This document shows positions 33,706 through 43,065 of a DNA stretch of 64,000 nt, one piece after another. This stretch comes from Epilithonimonas zeae (GTDB taxonomy: Bacteria > Bacteroidota > Bacteroidia > Flavobacteriales > Weeksellaceae): positions 3,658,001-3,722,000 of the forward strand of contig NZ_CP075338.1 of NCBI RefSeq assembly GCF_023278365.1, written 5' to 3'. Under the pieces are notes generated by a model that made no database searches, was not told the DNA's origin, and saw only the letters and a program-made list of their open reading frames with translations. Both the position numbers and the translations under genes were made by a program. Position 1 is the first letter of the stretch. Every line of letters begins with the position of its first letter.

Positions 33706-36700
33706 ATGAAGTTAGCAGAAATATCCATTAAAAGACCTTCGCTCGTTATCGTACTATTTACGATTCTGACGCTGGGAGGTTTGTTGAGTTACTCTATGAT
33801 GGGGTACGAATTGATTCCGAAGTTTGAAACCAATATGGTAACAATCTCTACAGTTTATCCTGGAGCTTCGCCTGCAGAGGTGGAAACTTCCGTAACCAGA
33901 AAGATTGAAGATGCGGTTGGATCTTTGGAAAATGTTAAAAAAGTAGAATCTTCTTCTTACGAGAGTTTATCGGTAATTATGGTTCAGTTGAACACAGGTG
34001 CCGATGTCAACTATGCTTTGAATGATGCACAAAGAAAGGTAAATGCAATTTTAGCAGACCTTCCGGAAGATGCAGATCCGCCTTCACTACAAAAATTCTC
34101 ACTGGATGATCTCCCGATTATGACTTTGAGTATTTCCAGTAGTAAAATGAATAACAAAGACCTTTACGATCTTTTAGATAAAAAAATTGAACCCATCTTT
34201 TCCCGTGTAAACGGTGTAGCTCAGGTTGACCTTGTTGGAGGACAGGAGAGAGAAATCCAGGTAAGCTTGGATGAAAAGAAAATGCAGGGTTACGGTCTTG
34301 CAATTGCAGATGTACAGCAGGCGATTCTTTCTTCAAACCTGGATTTCCCAACGGGAGCTTTGAAGACAAGAACTTCCAGATCTACTATCAGACTATCTGG
34401 AAAATATAGAGATGTACAGGAAATGAACAACCTTGTGGTTTCCAACAAAGATGGAGCGCAGGTTCGTTTGTCTGATATTGCAACGGTTTTTGATACTCAG
34501 AAAGATGTTGAGAAAGTGGCTAGATACAATCAGAATTCTACCATTTTGATGCAGATTAAAAAGCAATCTGATGCTAATGCCGTGTCGGTTTCAGAATTAG
34601 TTAAGAAAACCATTGCTCAGGTTGAAGGTAATTATAAAGTTCAGGATATCAAAGTCAATATTGTAGATGATACAACAGACTTTACACTTGAAGCAGCGGA
34701 TCACGTAATTTTCGATTTATTCTTAGCGATTATTTTGGTGGCAGTTGTAATGTTATTATTCCTTCACAACATCAGAAATGCCTTCATCGTAATGGTTTCA
34801 ATTCCAGTATCATTGATTGCAACGGTAATCGGAATGTACCTGATGGGATACACCTTGAACTTGATGAGTTTATTGGGACTTTCACTCGTTGTAGGTATTC
34901 TTGTGGATGATGCGATTGTAGTTTTGGAAAATGTTTACCGACATATGGAGATGGGGAAAAGCAGAATCCGTGCAGCATATGACGGAGCATCAGAAATTGG
35001 ATTTACCGTAACAGCAATTACGATGGTAATTGTGGTGGTGTTCTTACCGATTGCGATGAGTTCAGGATTAGTTTCCGATATCCTTGCGCAGTTCTGTGTG
35101 ACCGTAGTTATTGCAACAATGTTCTCATTATTGGCTTCGTTTACCATTATTCCTTGGTTATCTTCAAGATTTGGAAAGTTGGTTCATTTGACAGGTAAAA
35201 ATCCTTTTGAGAAATTCATCCTTTGGTTTGAGAAACAATTGGAGAAATTTACACATTGGATTTCCGGAATTCTTGAATGGGCACTAAAAACAACATTAAG
35301 AAGAATAATGACTGTAATCGTGACATTTATTATTTTGATTTCTTCATTTATGTTGGTGGCATTTGGATTCATTGGAGGTGAATTCTTCCCTAAAATGGAC
35401 AGAGGACAGTTCCTTGTTCAGATGGAATTACCAAAAGATGCTTCTGTAGAGAAGACCAATCAAGTAACATTAGCAGTTGAAAAATACTTGAGAAATGATA
35501 AAGATGTAGTGGATATGATTACCACAGTTGGTCAGCAGTCATCAGGTTTTGGTGGAGCTCAGGCAACTTTGTATCAGTCAGAAATTCAAGTAATCTTGGT
35601 TGATAAATCTGAACGTAACGAAAGTACCGATATCAAATCGGCTAAAATCAAGAGAGCTTTAGAAGAAAAATTCACTGGAGTTGAGTTTAAAACAGCACCA
35701 ATCGGATTGATGGGAGCAGATAACGCACCAATTGAAATGGTTGTAACGGCTCAGGATAATGAAACAGCTAATAAAGAAGCAAATAGAATTCTTGAACTAT
35801 TGAAAAAAGTTCCTGGTTCTGTAGATGCGGAATTGTCAACTGACTCAGGAAGCCCGGAAGTTCAGGTGAATATTGACAGAGATAAAATGGCTTCTTTAGG
35901 TTTGAATCTTTCCAGCGTTGGACAAACGATGCAAACTGCTTTCTCAGGAAATACTGACGGAAAATTCAGAGCTGGAGAATATGAGTATGACATCAACATC
36001 CGTTTTGGAGATGCCAACAGACAATCTATTGATGACGTTAGAAACCTGATGTTCACCAATCCTCAGGGAGAACAAATCAGATTGAGCCAATTCGCTGATG
36101 TGAAAATGGGATCTGGACCAAGTTTGTTGGAACGTAGAGATAAAGCGCCATCTGTAAAAGTAAAATCTAAAGTTGTTGGTCGTCCGGTAGGAGATGTTGC
36201 CAACGAATGGGCAGCGCAGTTTATGGATAACGAAAAAACAAAACCAGCAGGTGTAAGCTATATCTGGAGTGGTGATATGGAAAACCAGACCGAAGGTTTC
36301 GGTACTTTAGGAATTGCTTTGTTAGCGGCTATTGTATTGGTTTATTTGGTAATGGTTTCCTTGTACGACTCGTTTGTATATCCGTTTGTGGTATTATTCT
36401 CAATTCCATTGGCATTGATTGGAGTAATGGTAATTCTGGCAATCACAGGAAATTCATTAAATATCTTTACGATGCTGGGGATGATTATGTTGATTGGTTT
36501 GGTGGCGAAGAACGCGATTATGATTGTCGACTTTGCGAACATGAGAAAAGCAGCGGGAGCTAACACACACGACGCATTGATTCAGGCCAACCACGCTCGT
36601 CTTCGTCCGATTTTGATGACAACAATTGCGATGATCTTCGGTATGATCCCGATTGCGATTGCAAAAGGAGCTGGAGCCGAGATGAACAACGGTTTGGCTT

Positions 36701-36894
36701 GGGTAATCATCGGTGGTTTGACATCGTCATTATTTCTGACTTTGATTATTGTACCAGTTGTTTATTCATTGTTTGATTCAATGTTGAGAAGATTAGGCAA
36801 AGATGAAAAAATAGATTATGATGCTGAAATGAAAGCAGAATATAAACACAGAGAACTAAGTGAAGACGGATTTACGCCTAAACACGTAGATTAA
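33706..36894 (+). CDS. RND (AcrB/HAE1-like) multidrug efflux transporter
   Basis: A 1,062-residue proton-driven inner-membrane exporter with twelve membrane segments and two large periplasmic loops. The proton-relay aspartates appear in GILVDDAIVVLENVYRHME; the second half has LIGLVAKNAIMIVDFAN. Conserved YPGASPAEVE and GGEFFPKMDRGQF blocks are present. The acidic C-terminal tail is cytoplasmic. It is the last gene of the tetR operon, followed by a strong terminator. Substrates cannot be inferred; drugs, dyes or bile-like compounds are usual. Confidence 0.96.
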   Translation: MKLAEISIKRPSLVIVLFTILTLGGLLSYSMMGYELIPKFETNMVTISTVYPGASPAEVETSVTRKIEDAVGSLENVKKVESSSYESLSVIMVQLNTGADVNYALNDAQRKVNAILADLPEDADPPSLQKFSLDDLPIMTLSISSSKMNNKDLYDLLDKKIEPIFSRVNGVAQVDLVGGQEREIQVSLDEKKMQGYGLAIADVQQAILSSNLDFPTGALKTRTSRSTIRLSGKYRDVQEMNNLVVSNKDGAQVRLSDIATVFDTQKDVEKVARYNQNSTILMQIKKQSDANAVSVSELVKKTIAQVEGNYKVQDIKVNIVDDTTDFTLEAADHVIFDLFLAIILVAVVMLLFLHNIRNAFIVMVSIPVSLIATVIGMYLMGYTLNLMSLLGLSLVVGILVDDAIVVLENVYRHMEMGKSRIRAAYDGASEIGFTVTAITMVIVVVFLPIAMSSGLVSDILAQFCVTVVIATMFSLLASFTIIPWLSSRFGKLVHLTGKNPFEKFILWFEKQLEKFTHWISGILEWALKTTLRRIMTVIVTFIILISSFMLVAFGFIGGEFFPKMDRGQFLVQMELPKDASVEKTNQVTLAVEKYLRNDKDVVDMITTVGQQSSGFGGAQATLYQSEIQVILVDKSERNESTDIKSAKIKRALEEKFTGVEFKTAPIGLMGADNAPIEMVVTAQDNETANKEANRILELLKKVPGSVDAELSTDSGSPEVQVNIDRDKMASLGLNLSSVGQTMQTAFSGNTDGKFRAGEYEYDINIRFGDANRQSIDDVRNLMFTNPQGEQIRLSQFADVKMGSGPSLLERRDKAPSVKVKSKVVGRPVGDVANEWAAQFMDNEKTKPAGVSYIWSGDMENQTEGFGTLGIALLAAIVLVYLVMVSLYDSFVYPFVVLFSIPLALIGVMVILAITGNSLNIFTMLGMIMLIGLVAKNAIMIVDFANMRKAAGANTHDALIQANHARLRPILMTTIAMIFGMIPIAIAKGAGAEMNNGLAWVIIGGLTSSLFLTLIIVPVVYSLFDSMLRRLGKDEKIDYDAEMKAEYKHRELSEDGFTPKHVD

Positions 36895-36918
36895 TATATA
36901 ATTAATTAAGTTAACCGA

Positions 36919-36950
36919 GAAGCGCATCAATTTATTGATGCGCTTCTTTT
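36919..36950 (+). terminator. Terminator of the efflux operon
   Basis: A perfect 12-bp stem GAAGCGCATCAA with TTGATGCGCTTC, a 4-base loop and a T-run. Confidence 0.93.
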
Positions 36951-37017
36951 ATGAATTTTATAATCAAAAAAGCTTCCATATAAATATGAAAGCTTTAATA
37001 TATTTTAAGATAGAAGA

Positions 37018-37464
37018 TTAATCTGCCATTGCTTCACCAGATTTTCTATAGATAAAATTGCCATAGATATGTCTTCTTGCAAAACGACTGGGTGACTCAG
37101 AATTAACCATTTTGATATAAGTATTTCTTGGAACACCAATGTACTCGAACATTTTTCCGTTCAAATGCTGCACTTTCAAAATCGATTTTTCAAGATAGAA
37201 ATCAGTGATAATTGAGTTGGTGATGGTTTCCGTGTATTCTTCTTTATATTTTTCCTGAGTTTCCTCATTAATGCTGACTAAGAAATGATAAGCTTCTATC
37301 ACAGATTTGCTTTTCTCTTCCGCTTCCAGTTTTCCGGCTTCATCATTGATGAATTTATCAGGATGTGTATCCTTCATCGTGTTTCTGTAGATGGTTTTTA
37401 GATCCTTCAAAGTGGCAGTTTTGTCAACGCCAAGAAGTTTTCTGTGTTCAGCAATTCGTTTCAT
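37018..37464 (-). CDS. J-domain and KTSC domain fusion protein
   Basis: 148 residues. The N-terminal J-domain carries HPD (in MKDTHPDKF), so it should stimulate a DnaK-type chaperone. The C-terminal ~60 residues fit a KTSC domain (FEYIGVPRNTYIKMVNSES, then FARRHIYGNFIYR), a small domain often fused to RNA-related or phage proteins. The ATG at 37464 is used; the in-frame TTG at 37491 lies in a TAATTTTG promoter box and is not a start. The partner of the KTSC domain is unknown. Confidence 0.82.
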   Translation of the reverse strand: MKRIAEHRKLLGVDKTATLKDLKTIYRNTMKDTHPDKFINDEAGKLEAEEKSKSVIEAYHFLVSINEETQEKYKEEYTETITNSIITDFYLEKSILKVQHLNGKMFEYIGVPRNTYIKMVNSESPSRFARRHIYGNFIYRKSGEAMAD

Positions 37465-37488
37465 AATATGATTCCTTATTTCGGGGTG

Positions 37489-37496
37489 CAAAATTA
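37489..37496 (-). promoter_or_regulatory. -7 promoter box of the J/KTSC gene
   Basis: TAATTTTG on the minus strand, 24 bp before the ATG at 37464; exact consensus. Its last three bases are the false TTG start. Confidence 0.55.
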
Positions 37497-37597
37497 AGCT
37501 TTTAAAATTTATAAATCATAACTTATTCATTATTAATTTATTTATGAACAAAAACCTAGGTCGTCTGTTCTCGATACAATTGCCTTAAGAATGAAAA

Positions 37598-38281
37598 TTA
37601 CTTGTAAAAATTAAGTTTCGAATTTTCATAAATGTATTTGGTACCATTGTTTTTGATGAATATATCTTTACTTCCAGGTTCCAAAAGCAGAGAATCTGCA
37701 TCGAAAGTGAAGTTTATTTTCTGATTGGCTTCTTTGATTTTCAAAATTTTGGTCATTGGCAAATCCATTTCTTTGTATTCGATGTCCATATTTCCAAGGT
37801 ACTTGATATCTTTTCCATCGATTAGGAAAGCTTCTCCGCCCATAAAATATTCATAAGCAATCTGGAAAACAATGATGATTTTATCATTGTTTTCATTCCT
37901 GAAAAAATGTGGTTCGAAAAGATATATATCTCCAAATCCAATAGACTTAAAAATGATTTTGTTCTGTTGGTTTAAAACCAGCAGCCGTCTTCCATTATCT
38001 TTTTCCGTATCCGGATGTACTATTTTTCCATCCACAGGCTCATAATAACCGGTAACAATCTTGTATTGATTCAGTTGGTGCGTTGTAAAAGTGTCAAATC
38101 CTTGAAGGCTTATATTTTTAATTGAATCTGCTTTGAATTCGTGATAATCAATCAATTCAGGATTTTTGTTTTCTATAATTGCTTGATTGGGTTTGGGATT
38201 TGCCGAAACCTTATTTTCTATTGATTTCTTATCACATTGGATTAGAAATATAACAGTGAATAAGACAATTAAACGCTTCAT
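37598..38281 (-). CDS. Hypothetical lipoprotein
   Basis: 227 residues, family not recognised. The lipobox is FLIQC (C16). The mature part is hydrophilic, with a likely beta-rich fold containing QYKIVTGYYEPVDGKIVHPD and NDKIIIVFQIAYEYFMGGEAFLID. It lies 11 bp downstream of the 166-residue gene at 38293 and probably shares its transcript. No enzyme motif is visible. Confidence 0.78.
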   Translation of the reverse strand: MKRLIVLFTVIFLIQCDKKSIENKVSANPKPNQAIIENKNPELIDYHEFKADSIKNISLQGFDTFTTHQLNQYKIVTGYYEPVDGKIVHPDTEKDNGRRLLVLNQQNKIIFKSIGFGDIYLFEPHFFRNENNDKIIIVFQIAYEYFMGGEAFLIDGKDIKYLGNMDIEYKEMDLPMTKILKIKEANQKINFTFDADSLLLEPGSKDIFIKNNGTKYIYENSKLNFYK

Positions 38282-38292
38282 TCTGTTAAGAA

Positions 38293-38793
38293 TTATTTAT
38301 TAATCAAAATCTTTTCTATTGACTCTACAATTTCCTTTTCTACAGCTTCTTCATCAAGTGTTTTCAAGGTATAAGTTTGTTCTTTCAAAGCTGCAGTGCC
38401 TTTACCATTCTGAAAAATCGTGTCGAGATGAATACCGATTTTCTTGTAATACTTATCGGCAGTGAACATTATATGAGGAAACTTATTATTGGTATAAAAA
38501 TTAGAATCTACATTTCTCGAAATTTGAAGCTTGATGTTTGGTTGTGCATTGATTCCTGTTCCGCTTTTGCTCTCTTCATTAAAAGTGATTTTGCAACCAA
38601 ATCCATTCTGTCTCAACATTCGTCTGAACTCCTGCATTTTTGGGTCAATCAGATTTTTACACAACGTTTTGAATCCTTCCACAAAAAGGTCTTCCTCACT
38701 TTTCTGCTTTTCCTGACTTTCCTTTAGCCTCTCTTCTTCCGATTTTAGATTCGAAAATAAAGAATTGAGCCTGTTTAAATTTTCTTCTTTCAT
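38293..38793 (-). CDS. Hypothetical cytoplasmic protein
   Basis: 166 residues, family not recognised. The N-terminal 50 residues are Glu/Lys-rich and helical, probably a coiled coil. The rest contains QEFRRMLRQNGFGCKITF and NKFPHIMFTADKYYKKIGIHLDTIFQNG. There is no signal peptide or membrane segment. It is the first gene of a probable two-gene unit with the lipoprotein at 37598. Confidence 0.75.
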   Translation of the reverse strand: MKEENLNRLNSLFSNLKSEEERLKESQEKQKSEEDLFVEGFKTLCKNLIDPKMQEFRRMLRQNGFGCKITFNEESKSGTGINAQPNIKLQISRNVDSNFYTNNKFPHIMFTADKYYKKIGIHLDTIFQNGKGTAALKEQTYTLKTLDEEAVEKEIVESIEKILINK

Positions 38794-38946
38794 TTGATGT
38801 TGTTTTCTGAATTAATTTTTTAACTCTGATAATCCGTTGTTAAATAATTTTCAAATATAAAGAAAATCATAAAGTGCTAATAGAGCAGATTAAATGATAA
38901 ACATTAGAAATTGGACTTTAAAATAATTATGTTAAAAAGAAAACCT

Positions 38947-38954
38947 TATCTTTG
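38947..38954 (+). promoter_or_regulatory. -7 promoter box of the META lipoprotein gene
   Basis: TATCTTTG, exact consensus, 17 bp before the ATG at 38972. Confidence 0.55.
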
Positions 38955-38971
38955 AATGTAATTTTATAAAA

Positions 38972-39376
38972 ATGAAAAAACTTTTTTTTACATCTATATT
39001 GGCTCTAACCATTGTTTCTTGTACCAGCAGAGTAGGGAACGCTTCTAAAGTGGGAAAAAGTCAGGCATCGGTTACAGGAACGCAATGGGTTTTGGCAGAT
39101 GATGTTACCAATAAACCAACTTTGCAAATTGAGCAAAACAGAATCTCGGGTAATGCAGGCTGCAACAATTACTTTTCTGATGTAACAATTGATACTTCGG
39201 CGGGAAATTTTTCTGCGAAAAACATTGGCTCTACAAGAAAAATGTGCAACAATATGACGACAGAAAATAGTTATCTTGGTGTTTTGAAAGAGGTTAACAA
39301 ATATGTAGTGACAGAAACTACTTTAGAGTTGTATAAAGACAATTTGTTGTTGTTGAAATTCAATAAGCAACAATAA
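38972..39376 (+). CDS. META domain (HslJ-like) lipoprotein
   Basis: 134 residues. The lipobox ends at C17 (TIVSC). A META domain follows: TQWVLADDVTNKPTLQIEQNR is succeeded by ISGNAGCNNYFSDVTID and IGSTRKMCNNM, the classical N-G-x-x-GCNxY pattern. HslJ is linked to novobiocin resistance and heat shock in E. coli; in flavobacteria the role is unknown. It is monocistronic with its own -7 box and terminator. Confidence 0.9.
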   Translation: MKKLFFTSILALTIVSCTSRVGNASKVGKSQASVTGTQWVLADDVTNKPTLQIEQNRISGNAGCNNYFSDVTIDTSAGNFSAKNIGSTRKMCNNMTTENSYLGVLKEVNKYVVTETTLELYKDNLLLLKFNKQQ

Positions 39377-39393
39377 TCTAAAATATTAAACAC

Positions 39394-39426
39394 AAAAAAA
39401 GGAACTCAATTTGAGTTCCTTTTTTA
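39394..39426. terminator. Bidirectional terminator between convergent genes
   Basis: A nearly perfect palindrome: A-run, GGAACTCAA, one T, TTGAGTTCC, T-run. It serves the META gene and the small acidic gene on the other strand. Confidence 0.92.
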
Positions 39427-39669
39427 TTATTCTTCGTCGTCTTCGTCGTCGTATTTAGCAAGTTCTTCATCACACCACTTGAAGGCTTCTTCTACAACTT
39501 TCGTAGCTTCAGTAGCTACAGTTTCTTCATCATCTCCTTCCAAATCGTCCAACCACTCTACATCCTCTTCTTCTACGTTAAGGATGAAACGCGGGTACTC
39601 TGTGTGTACTACAAAAAGATCTTCTGGAAAATCAGAATTGTCGGCTAATAAAAACTTAGGTAATTTCAT
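39427..39669 (-). CDS. Small acidic conserved hypothetical protein
   Basis: 80 residues, strongly acidic, with a C-terminus of mostly Asp and Glu (AKYDDEDDEE). The N-terminal half (MKLPKFLLADNSDFPEDLF, then VVHTEYPRFILNVEEE) looks folded; its style resembles small flavobacterial proteins of unknown function. No signal or membrane segment. The stop lies directly against the shared terminator. It is transcribed on its own. Confidence 0.8.
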   Translation of the reverse strand: MKLPKFLLADNSDFPEDLFVVHTEYPRFILNVEEEDVEWLDDLEGDDEETVATEATKVVEEAFKWCDEELAKYDDEDDEE

Positions 39670-39745
39670 ATGTAAAATATTTAATTTTAAAGATTAATTA
39701 GAGCTTCACTCTATGGTTCAAAGATAGAAAAATTCCCGAAAACTA

Positions 39746-41077
39746 CTATTGATAATTATTTTTTTTGATATTGATTTTCTGCTCTACTTTATACCTTGTT
39801 AAAACATCTTTTTTTAGCGTATCAGAAGGTTTGAAGGTGATGTAGATTCTAGGATTTACAGTACTTATCAACTCAGCAGTTTGCCCGTCATTATCCATTT
39901 GATCTTTCATGAAGAACTTCAATTCTTTGTCCATCATTTTTTCTTCTTTTAAAAATTGAGTAATTGCTTTTCTGTTTTCAAGGTAATCTCCTTTTGATAA
40001 CCAACTGAAAACAAATCCGGTCGCCAAACTCATAAAAGCAATAGCATAAGTGGTATCATCAAAAATTTGAAATATTTTTCTGAAGAAAACCATCCAAATC
40101 CCCATAGAAAATGGTGCTAACAAACGATAATCTATAGCGTTTACGGGATAAACATATTGAATTAAAAAAGAGCAAATAATGCAAATTATGGAAACAATAA
40201 TGATGAATTGTTCTGCCTCAGAAATTTTAGTTTTGATGAATAAAAATAGCACTGCAACTATTGTTAAAATTCCCATCCCATAGATTCCATAATTGATGAT
40301 TCCACCGTTCGGGTCAGCCATGTGAATAAATGGATTAAAAGTTGTTGTTAAGCCTTGAAACAATTCTAATAAAAAAGTGGGTGTAGATTTTAAACTGAAT
40401 TCTAAGGATTGATTAATATAGTCTTTGTTAAAATAATCTATAAAAGTTACTTTATAAAGGCCATAAAAACCAACACCCAAAAAGCTTGAAATTGCAAAGG
40501 ATTTCCAATAATGTTTCCCGATTTTCATCAATCCAAAAACAAGACTTCCAACACAAAAAAACAAAGCGCTGTAGCGAATATTAAGCAGCAGAATCAATAC
40601 AAGTGTAAGATAAAAAATACCTTGGGTTTGACTGATTCTGTTTTTGATAATTTGACTAGCTGTGAAGAAAAATAATATGACGAAAGGCAATGTCAAAGCT
40701 TCGGACATCGTATAAGAAAGAATACTCACAAAGCTGAATAACGCTGACGAAATCATCAATTCTTTGAAATAAAATTTCCTTTTATAAGCAAAAATTAAAA
40801 TGAAGGTATAAGCTAAAAGTCCGACTAGTTTGCTGCTCCAAAAATCATCAAAACCAAAGATGGTAAAGAATTTAATAAACAGAGGATAACCCAAAGGCGC
40901 TGTTGTATTATCAATGATCGGAAACATCTCAGATTGCCTTAGATATCTTATAGAATCTGGACTCACGCGACCTTTTTCATTCGATAGAAACCGGAAGATT
41001 ATCATTATATAAGTCAGGATAATCAATAAAATCTGAAGCGTTTTCTCGTATTTTGGATTTAGTTTTACAGATATCAT
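39746..41077 (-). CDS. Polytopic membrane protein, GT-C glycosyltransferase-like
   Basis: 443 residues with about ten or eleven membrane segments and a 60-residue C-terminal soluble tail. The first periplasmic loop contains GRVSPDSIRYLRQSEMFP, reminiscent of the acidic loop of GT-C type lipid-linked sugar transferases, but no family motif is clear enough to name it. It may modify envelope polysaccharide. No related genes are next to it. It is transcribed alone. Confidence 0.65.
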   Translation of the reverse strand: MISVKLNPKYEKTLQILLIILTYIMIIFRFLSNEKGRVSPDSIRYLRQSEMFPIIDNTTAPLGYPLFIKFFTIFGFDDFWSSKLVGLLAYTFILIFAYKRKFYFKELMISSALFSFVSILSYTMSEALTLPFVILFFFTASQIIKNRISQTQGIFYLTLVLILLLNIRYSALFFCVGSLVFGLMKIGKHYWKSFAISSFLGVGFYGLYKVTFIDYFNKDYINQSLEFSLKSTPTFLLELFQGLTTTFNPFIHMADPNGGIINYGIYGMGILTIVAVLFLFIKTKISEAEQFIIIVSIICIICSFLIQYVYPVNAIDYRLLAPFSMGIWMVFFRKIFQIFDDTTYAIAFMSLATGFVFSWLSKGDYLENRKAITQFLKEEKMMDKELKFFMKDQMDNDGQTAELISTVNPRIYITFKPSDTLKKDVLTRYKVEQKINIKKNNYQ

Positions 41078-41085
41078 AGTTTAAA

Positions 41086-41121
41086 AATAAAAAACTTTGT
41101 CAAATCAATATTGACAAAGTT
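41086..41121 (-). terminator. Terminator after the secreted gene at 41148
   Basis: A perfect 11-bp stem (AACTTTGTCAA with TTGACAAAGTT) and a 7-base loop, T-rich on the minus strand. Confidence 0.85.
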
Positions 41122-41147
41122 ATAAATCGTAATTTAAATTGAAGTAT

Positions 41148-41720
41148 TTACTGCTTATAAAGTCTCTTCTTCTCTGCCAGATAATACTGAACATCTTTAT
41201 CGATGTAAGTAGAAAACACATTTCCAAGATTATCAAAATACGTTTTTGGTAAGACCATTTTCTTTTTTATCGGTGGCATTTTGACAAGTTTTGTCTTATT
41301 GTCATCAAAATAATTCCATTCTCCAATATAAGTATTCGTCAGAAGATTAACGCTGGATTCTCCGCTTCCATCATTATTGGCGGGACCAAATTCATAGCGT
41401 TCCATTCCTATCAAACGCATTTTTCCGGTTTCTTTTTCATAACGAAATTGATAAGTGTATCCGGCCCGCATTTGATTGAGGTTGACTTTAAACCCATTTT
41501 TAGCCTTATCAAAAAATATTTCTCCAGAATCTTCAAATTGATCAGAAGATACTTTATTGAATTTCTGAGAAGAAAGCTGATATACAACCGCTCCGTTATT
41601 AGAATCCAAATAAACTTTGTCTTTGATATTGTCGCCATCAAAATCTGCAGAAAGCATTTTTTCCTGAGCAAAAAACAATGTTGGAAAAGTCAGCAGAATT
41701 AGAAACTTTTTTGAAAACAT
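41148..41720 (-). CDS. Secreted hypothetical protein with a calcium-binding-like motif
   Basis: 190 residues. A signal peptide (1-18, ending FFAQ) is followed by DFDGDNIKDKVYLD, an FG-GAP/EF-hand-like DxDxDxxxD loop that may bind calcium. The rest is a soluble beta-rich domain of unknown family. It lies 6 bp downstream of the hydroxyacyl-CoA dehydrogenase gene on the same strand, so the two may share a transcript, though their roles seem unrelated. Confidence 0.75.
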   Translation of the reverse strand: MFSKKFLILLTFPTLFFAQEKMLSADFDGDNIKDKVYLDSNNGAVVYQLSSQKFNKVSSDQFEDSGEIFFDKAKNGFKVNLNQMRAGYTYQFRYEKETGKMRLIGMERYEFGPANNDGSGESSVNLLTNTYIGEWNYFDDNKTKLVKMPPIKKKMVLPKTYFDNLGNVFSTYIDKDVQYYLAEKKRLYKQ

Positions 41721-41726
41721 CTCAGT

Positions 41727-42620
41727 CTATTTTAAAAACATTTTCGAAACTTTTTCAGCCTTTTTACTTTCCGAATAATCGTAGAAACCTTCACCGGATT
41801 TCACTCCTTTTTTTCCAGCCATTACCATATTGACTAATAATGGATTGGGTGCATATTTAGGATTTTTGAAACCGTCGTACATCACATTCAGGATTGCTAG
41901 ACAAACATCCAATCCGATGAAATCTGCCAATTGCAAAGGTCCCATTGGATGCGCCATTCCAAGTTTCATCACCGTGTCAATTTCTTCAACACCAGCAACA
42001 CCGTTGTAAAGTGTTTCGATAGCTTCATTAATCATTGGCATTAGGATTCTGTTAGCTACAAATCCTGGATAATCGTTCACTTCAGTAGGAACTTTTCCCA
42101 GTTGTTTAGATATCTCGAAAATCGTGTCAAAAGTCTCTTTGGAAGTCGAGTAACCCTTGATGATTTCTACCAATTTCATAATTGGAACAGGATTCATAAA
42201 GTGCATTCCGATGACTTTCTCAGGACGTTTTGTTGCTGCTGCAATCTGTGTGATAGAAATAGATGAGGTGTTAGTTGCAAGAATACAGTTTTCCGGTGCT
42301 AACTCATCAATCTGGGTGAAGATTTTTAATTTCAAATCCAGGTTTTCCGTTGCTGCTTCTACTATCAAATCAGCATTAGGAGCAGCTTCTTTCAAATCTG
42401 AGAATGTTGTAATGTTGCCAAGTGTAGTGGCTTTTTCTTCTTCGGTCAGATTTCCTTTGGCAATAATTCTGTCAAGATTGGTGGTGATGGTTTTTATGGC
42501 TTTATCAAGATTTTCCTGTTTCACGTCTACCAAACTTACCTGAAATCCGCTTTGAGCAAAGGTATGCGCAATGCCATTTCCCATAGTTCCAGCGCCTATT
42601 ACAACAATATTTTTGATCAT
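41727..42620 (-). CDS. 3-hydroxybutyryl-CoA dehydrogenase
   Basis: A 297-residue soluble NAD-dependent L-3-hydroxyacyl-CoA dehydrogenase. The Rossmann loop GAGTMGNGIAHTFAQSG is at the N-terminus. The catalytic His is in GMHFMNPVPIMKLVEII and Glu in ADLIVEAATEN; the C-terminal domain has DYPGFVANRILMPMINEA. The length is that of the single-domain PaaH/Hbd group, acting in butyrate-type or fatty-acid metabolism. It is the first of a two-gene unit. Confidence 0.95.
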   Translation of the reverse strand: MIKNIVVIGAGTMGNGIAHTFAQSGFQVSLVDVKQENLDKAIKTITTNLDRIIAKGNLTEEEKATTLGNITTFSDLKEAAPNADLIVEAATENLDLKLKIFTQIDELAPENCILATNTSSISITQIAAATKRPEKVIGMHFMNPVPIMKLVEIIKGYSTSKETFDTIFEISKQLGKVPTEVNDYPGFVANRILMPMINEAIETLYNGVAGVEEIDTVMKLGMAHPMGPLQLADFIGLDVCLAILNVMYDGFKNPKYAPNPLLVNMVMAGKKGVKSGEGFYDYSESKKAEKVSKMFLK

Positions 42621-42672
42621 AATTTAATATTTTTATTCATAAATTCACGAACCTTTCGGTTTGCCTTTGTTT

Positions 42673-43056
42673 TTAATTTTTATGAGTTTTTTTTGCTTCG
42701 ATTCTAATACTGTCAAAGAATGGATTTCCAAATTTTGCTTCCATCTCTAAATTCATCATTAGTTGATAGCATTTTTTACTTTTCTCTAATTTCTCTTCTG
42801 CTTCAATAATGCAAGAAGGCGGATATTTTGTTTTATAAATAACCTTTATGTTTTTGCTTTTCAAAATCTCACTAAATTCTTTATTGAAAGATTTATCATC
42901 AGTTAAATCTTGATATACATAATAAATATATTTCCCTTTTTCAAAATCTGATTTAGCCAGTTTTTCAGCATCTTGACAATTGGGGATTGCTTCTTTTTTT
43001 TCTGAGCAGGACAATATACTTAGAAAGCAAAAAGATATTATAAGTACAATTTTCAA
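42673..43056 (-). CDS. Hypothetical lipoprotein
   Basis: 127 residues, family not recognised. The lipobox is SILSC (C17). The mature protein is Lys/Glu-rich, with three further cysteines (NCQDAEKLAK, PPSCIIEAEEK, KKCYQLM). It starts 9 bp after the stop of the adenine methyltransferase on the same strand and could be co-transcribed with it. No function can be assigned. Confidence 0.75.
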   Translation of the reverse strand: MKIVLIISFCFLSILSCSEKKEAIPNCQDAEKLAKSDFEKGKYIYYVYQDLTDDKSFNKEFSEILKSKNIKVIYKTKYPPSCIIEAEEKLEKSKKCYQLMMNLEMEAKFGNPFFDSIRIEAKKTHKN

Positions 43057-43065
43057 AATTTTATT

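Noticed and set aside
37465-37491. TTG start of the J/KTSC gene
   Set aside because: The TTG is part of the TAATTTTG promoter box, so it would not be in the mRNA.
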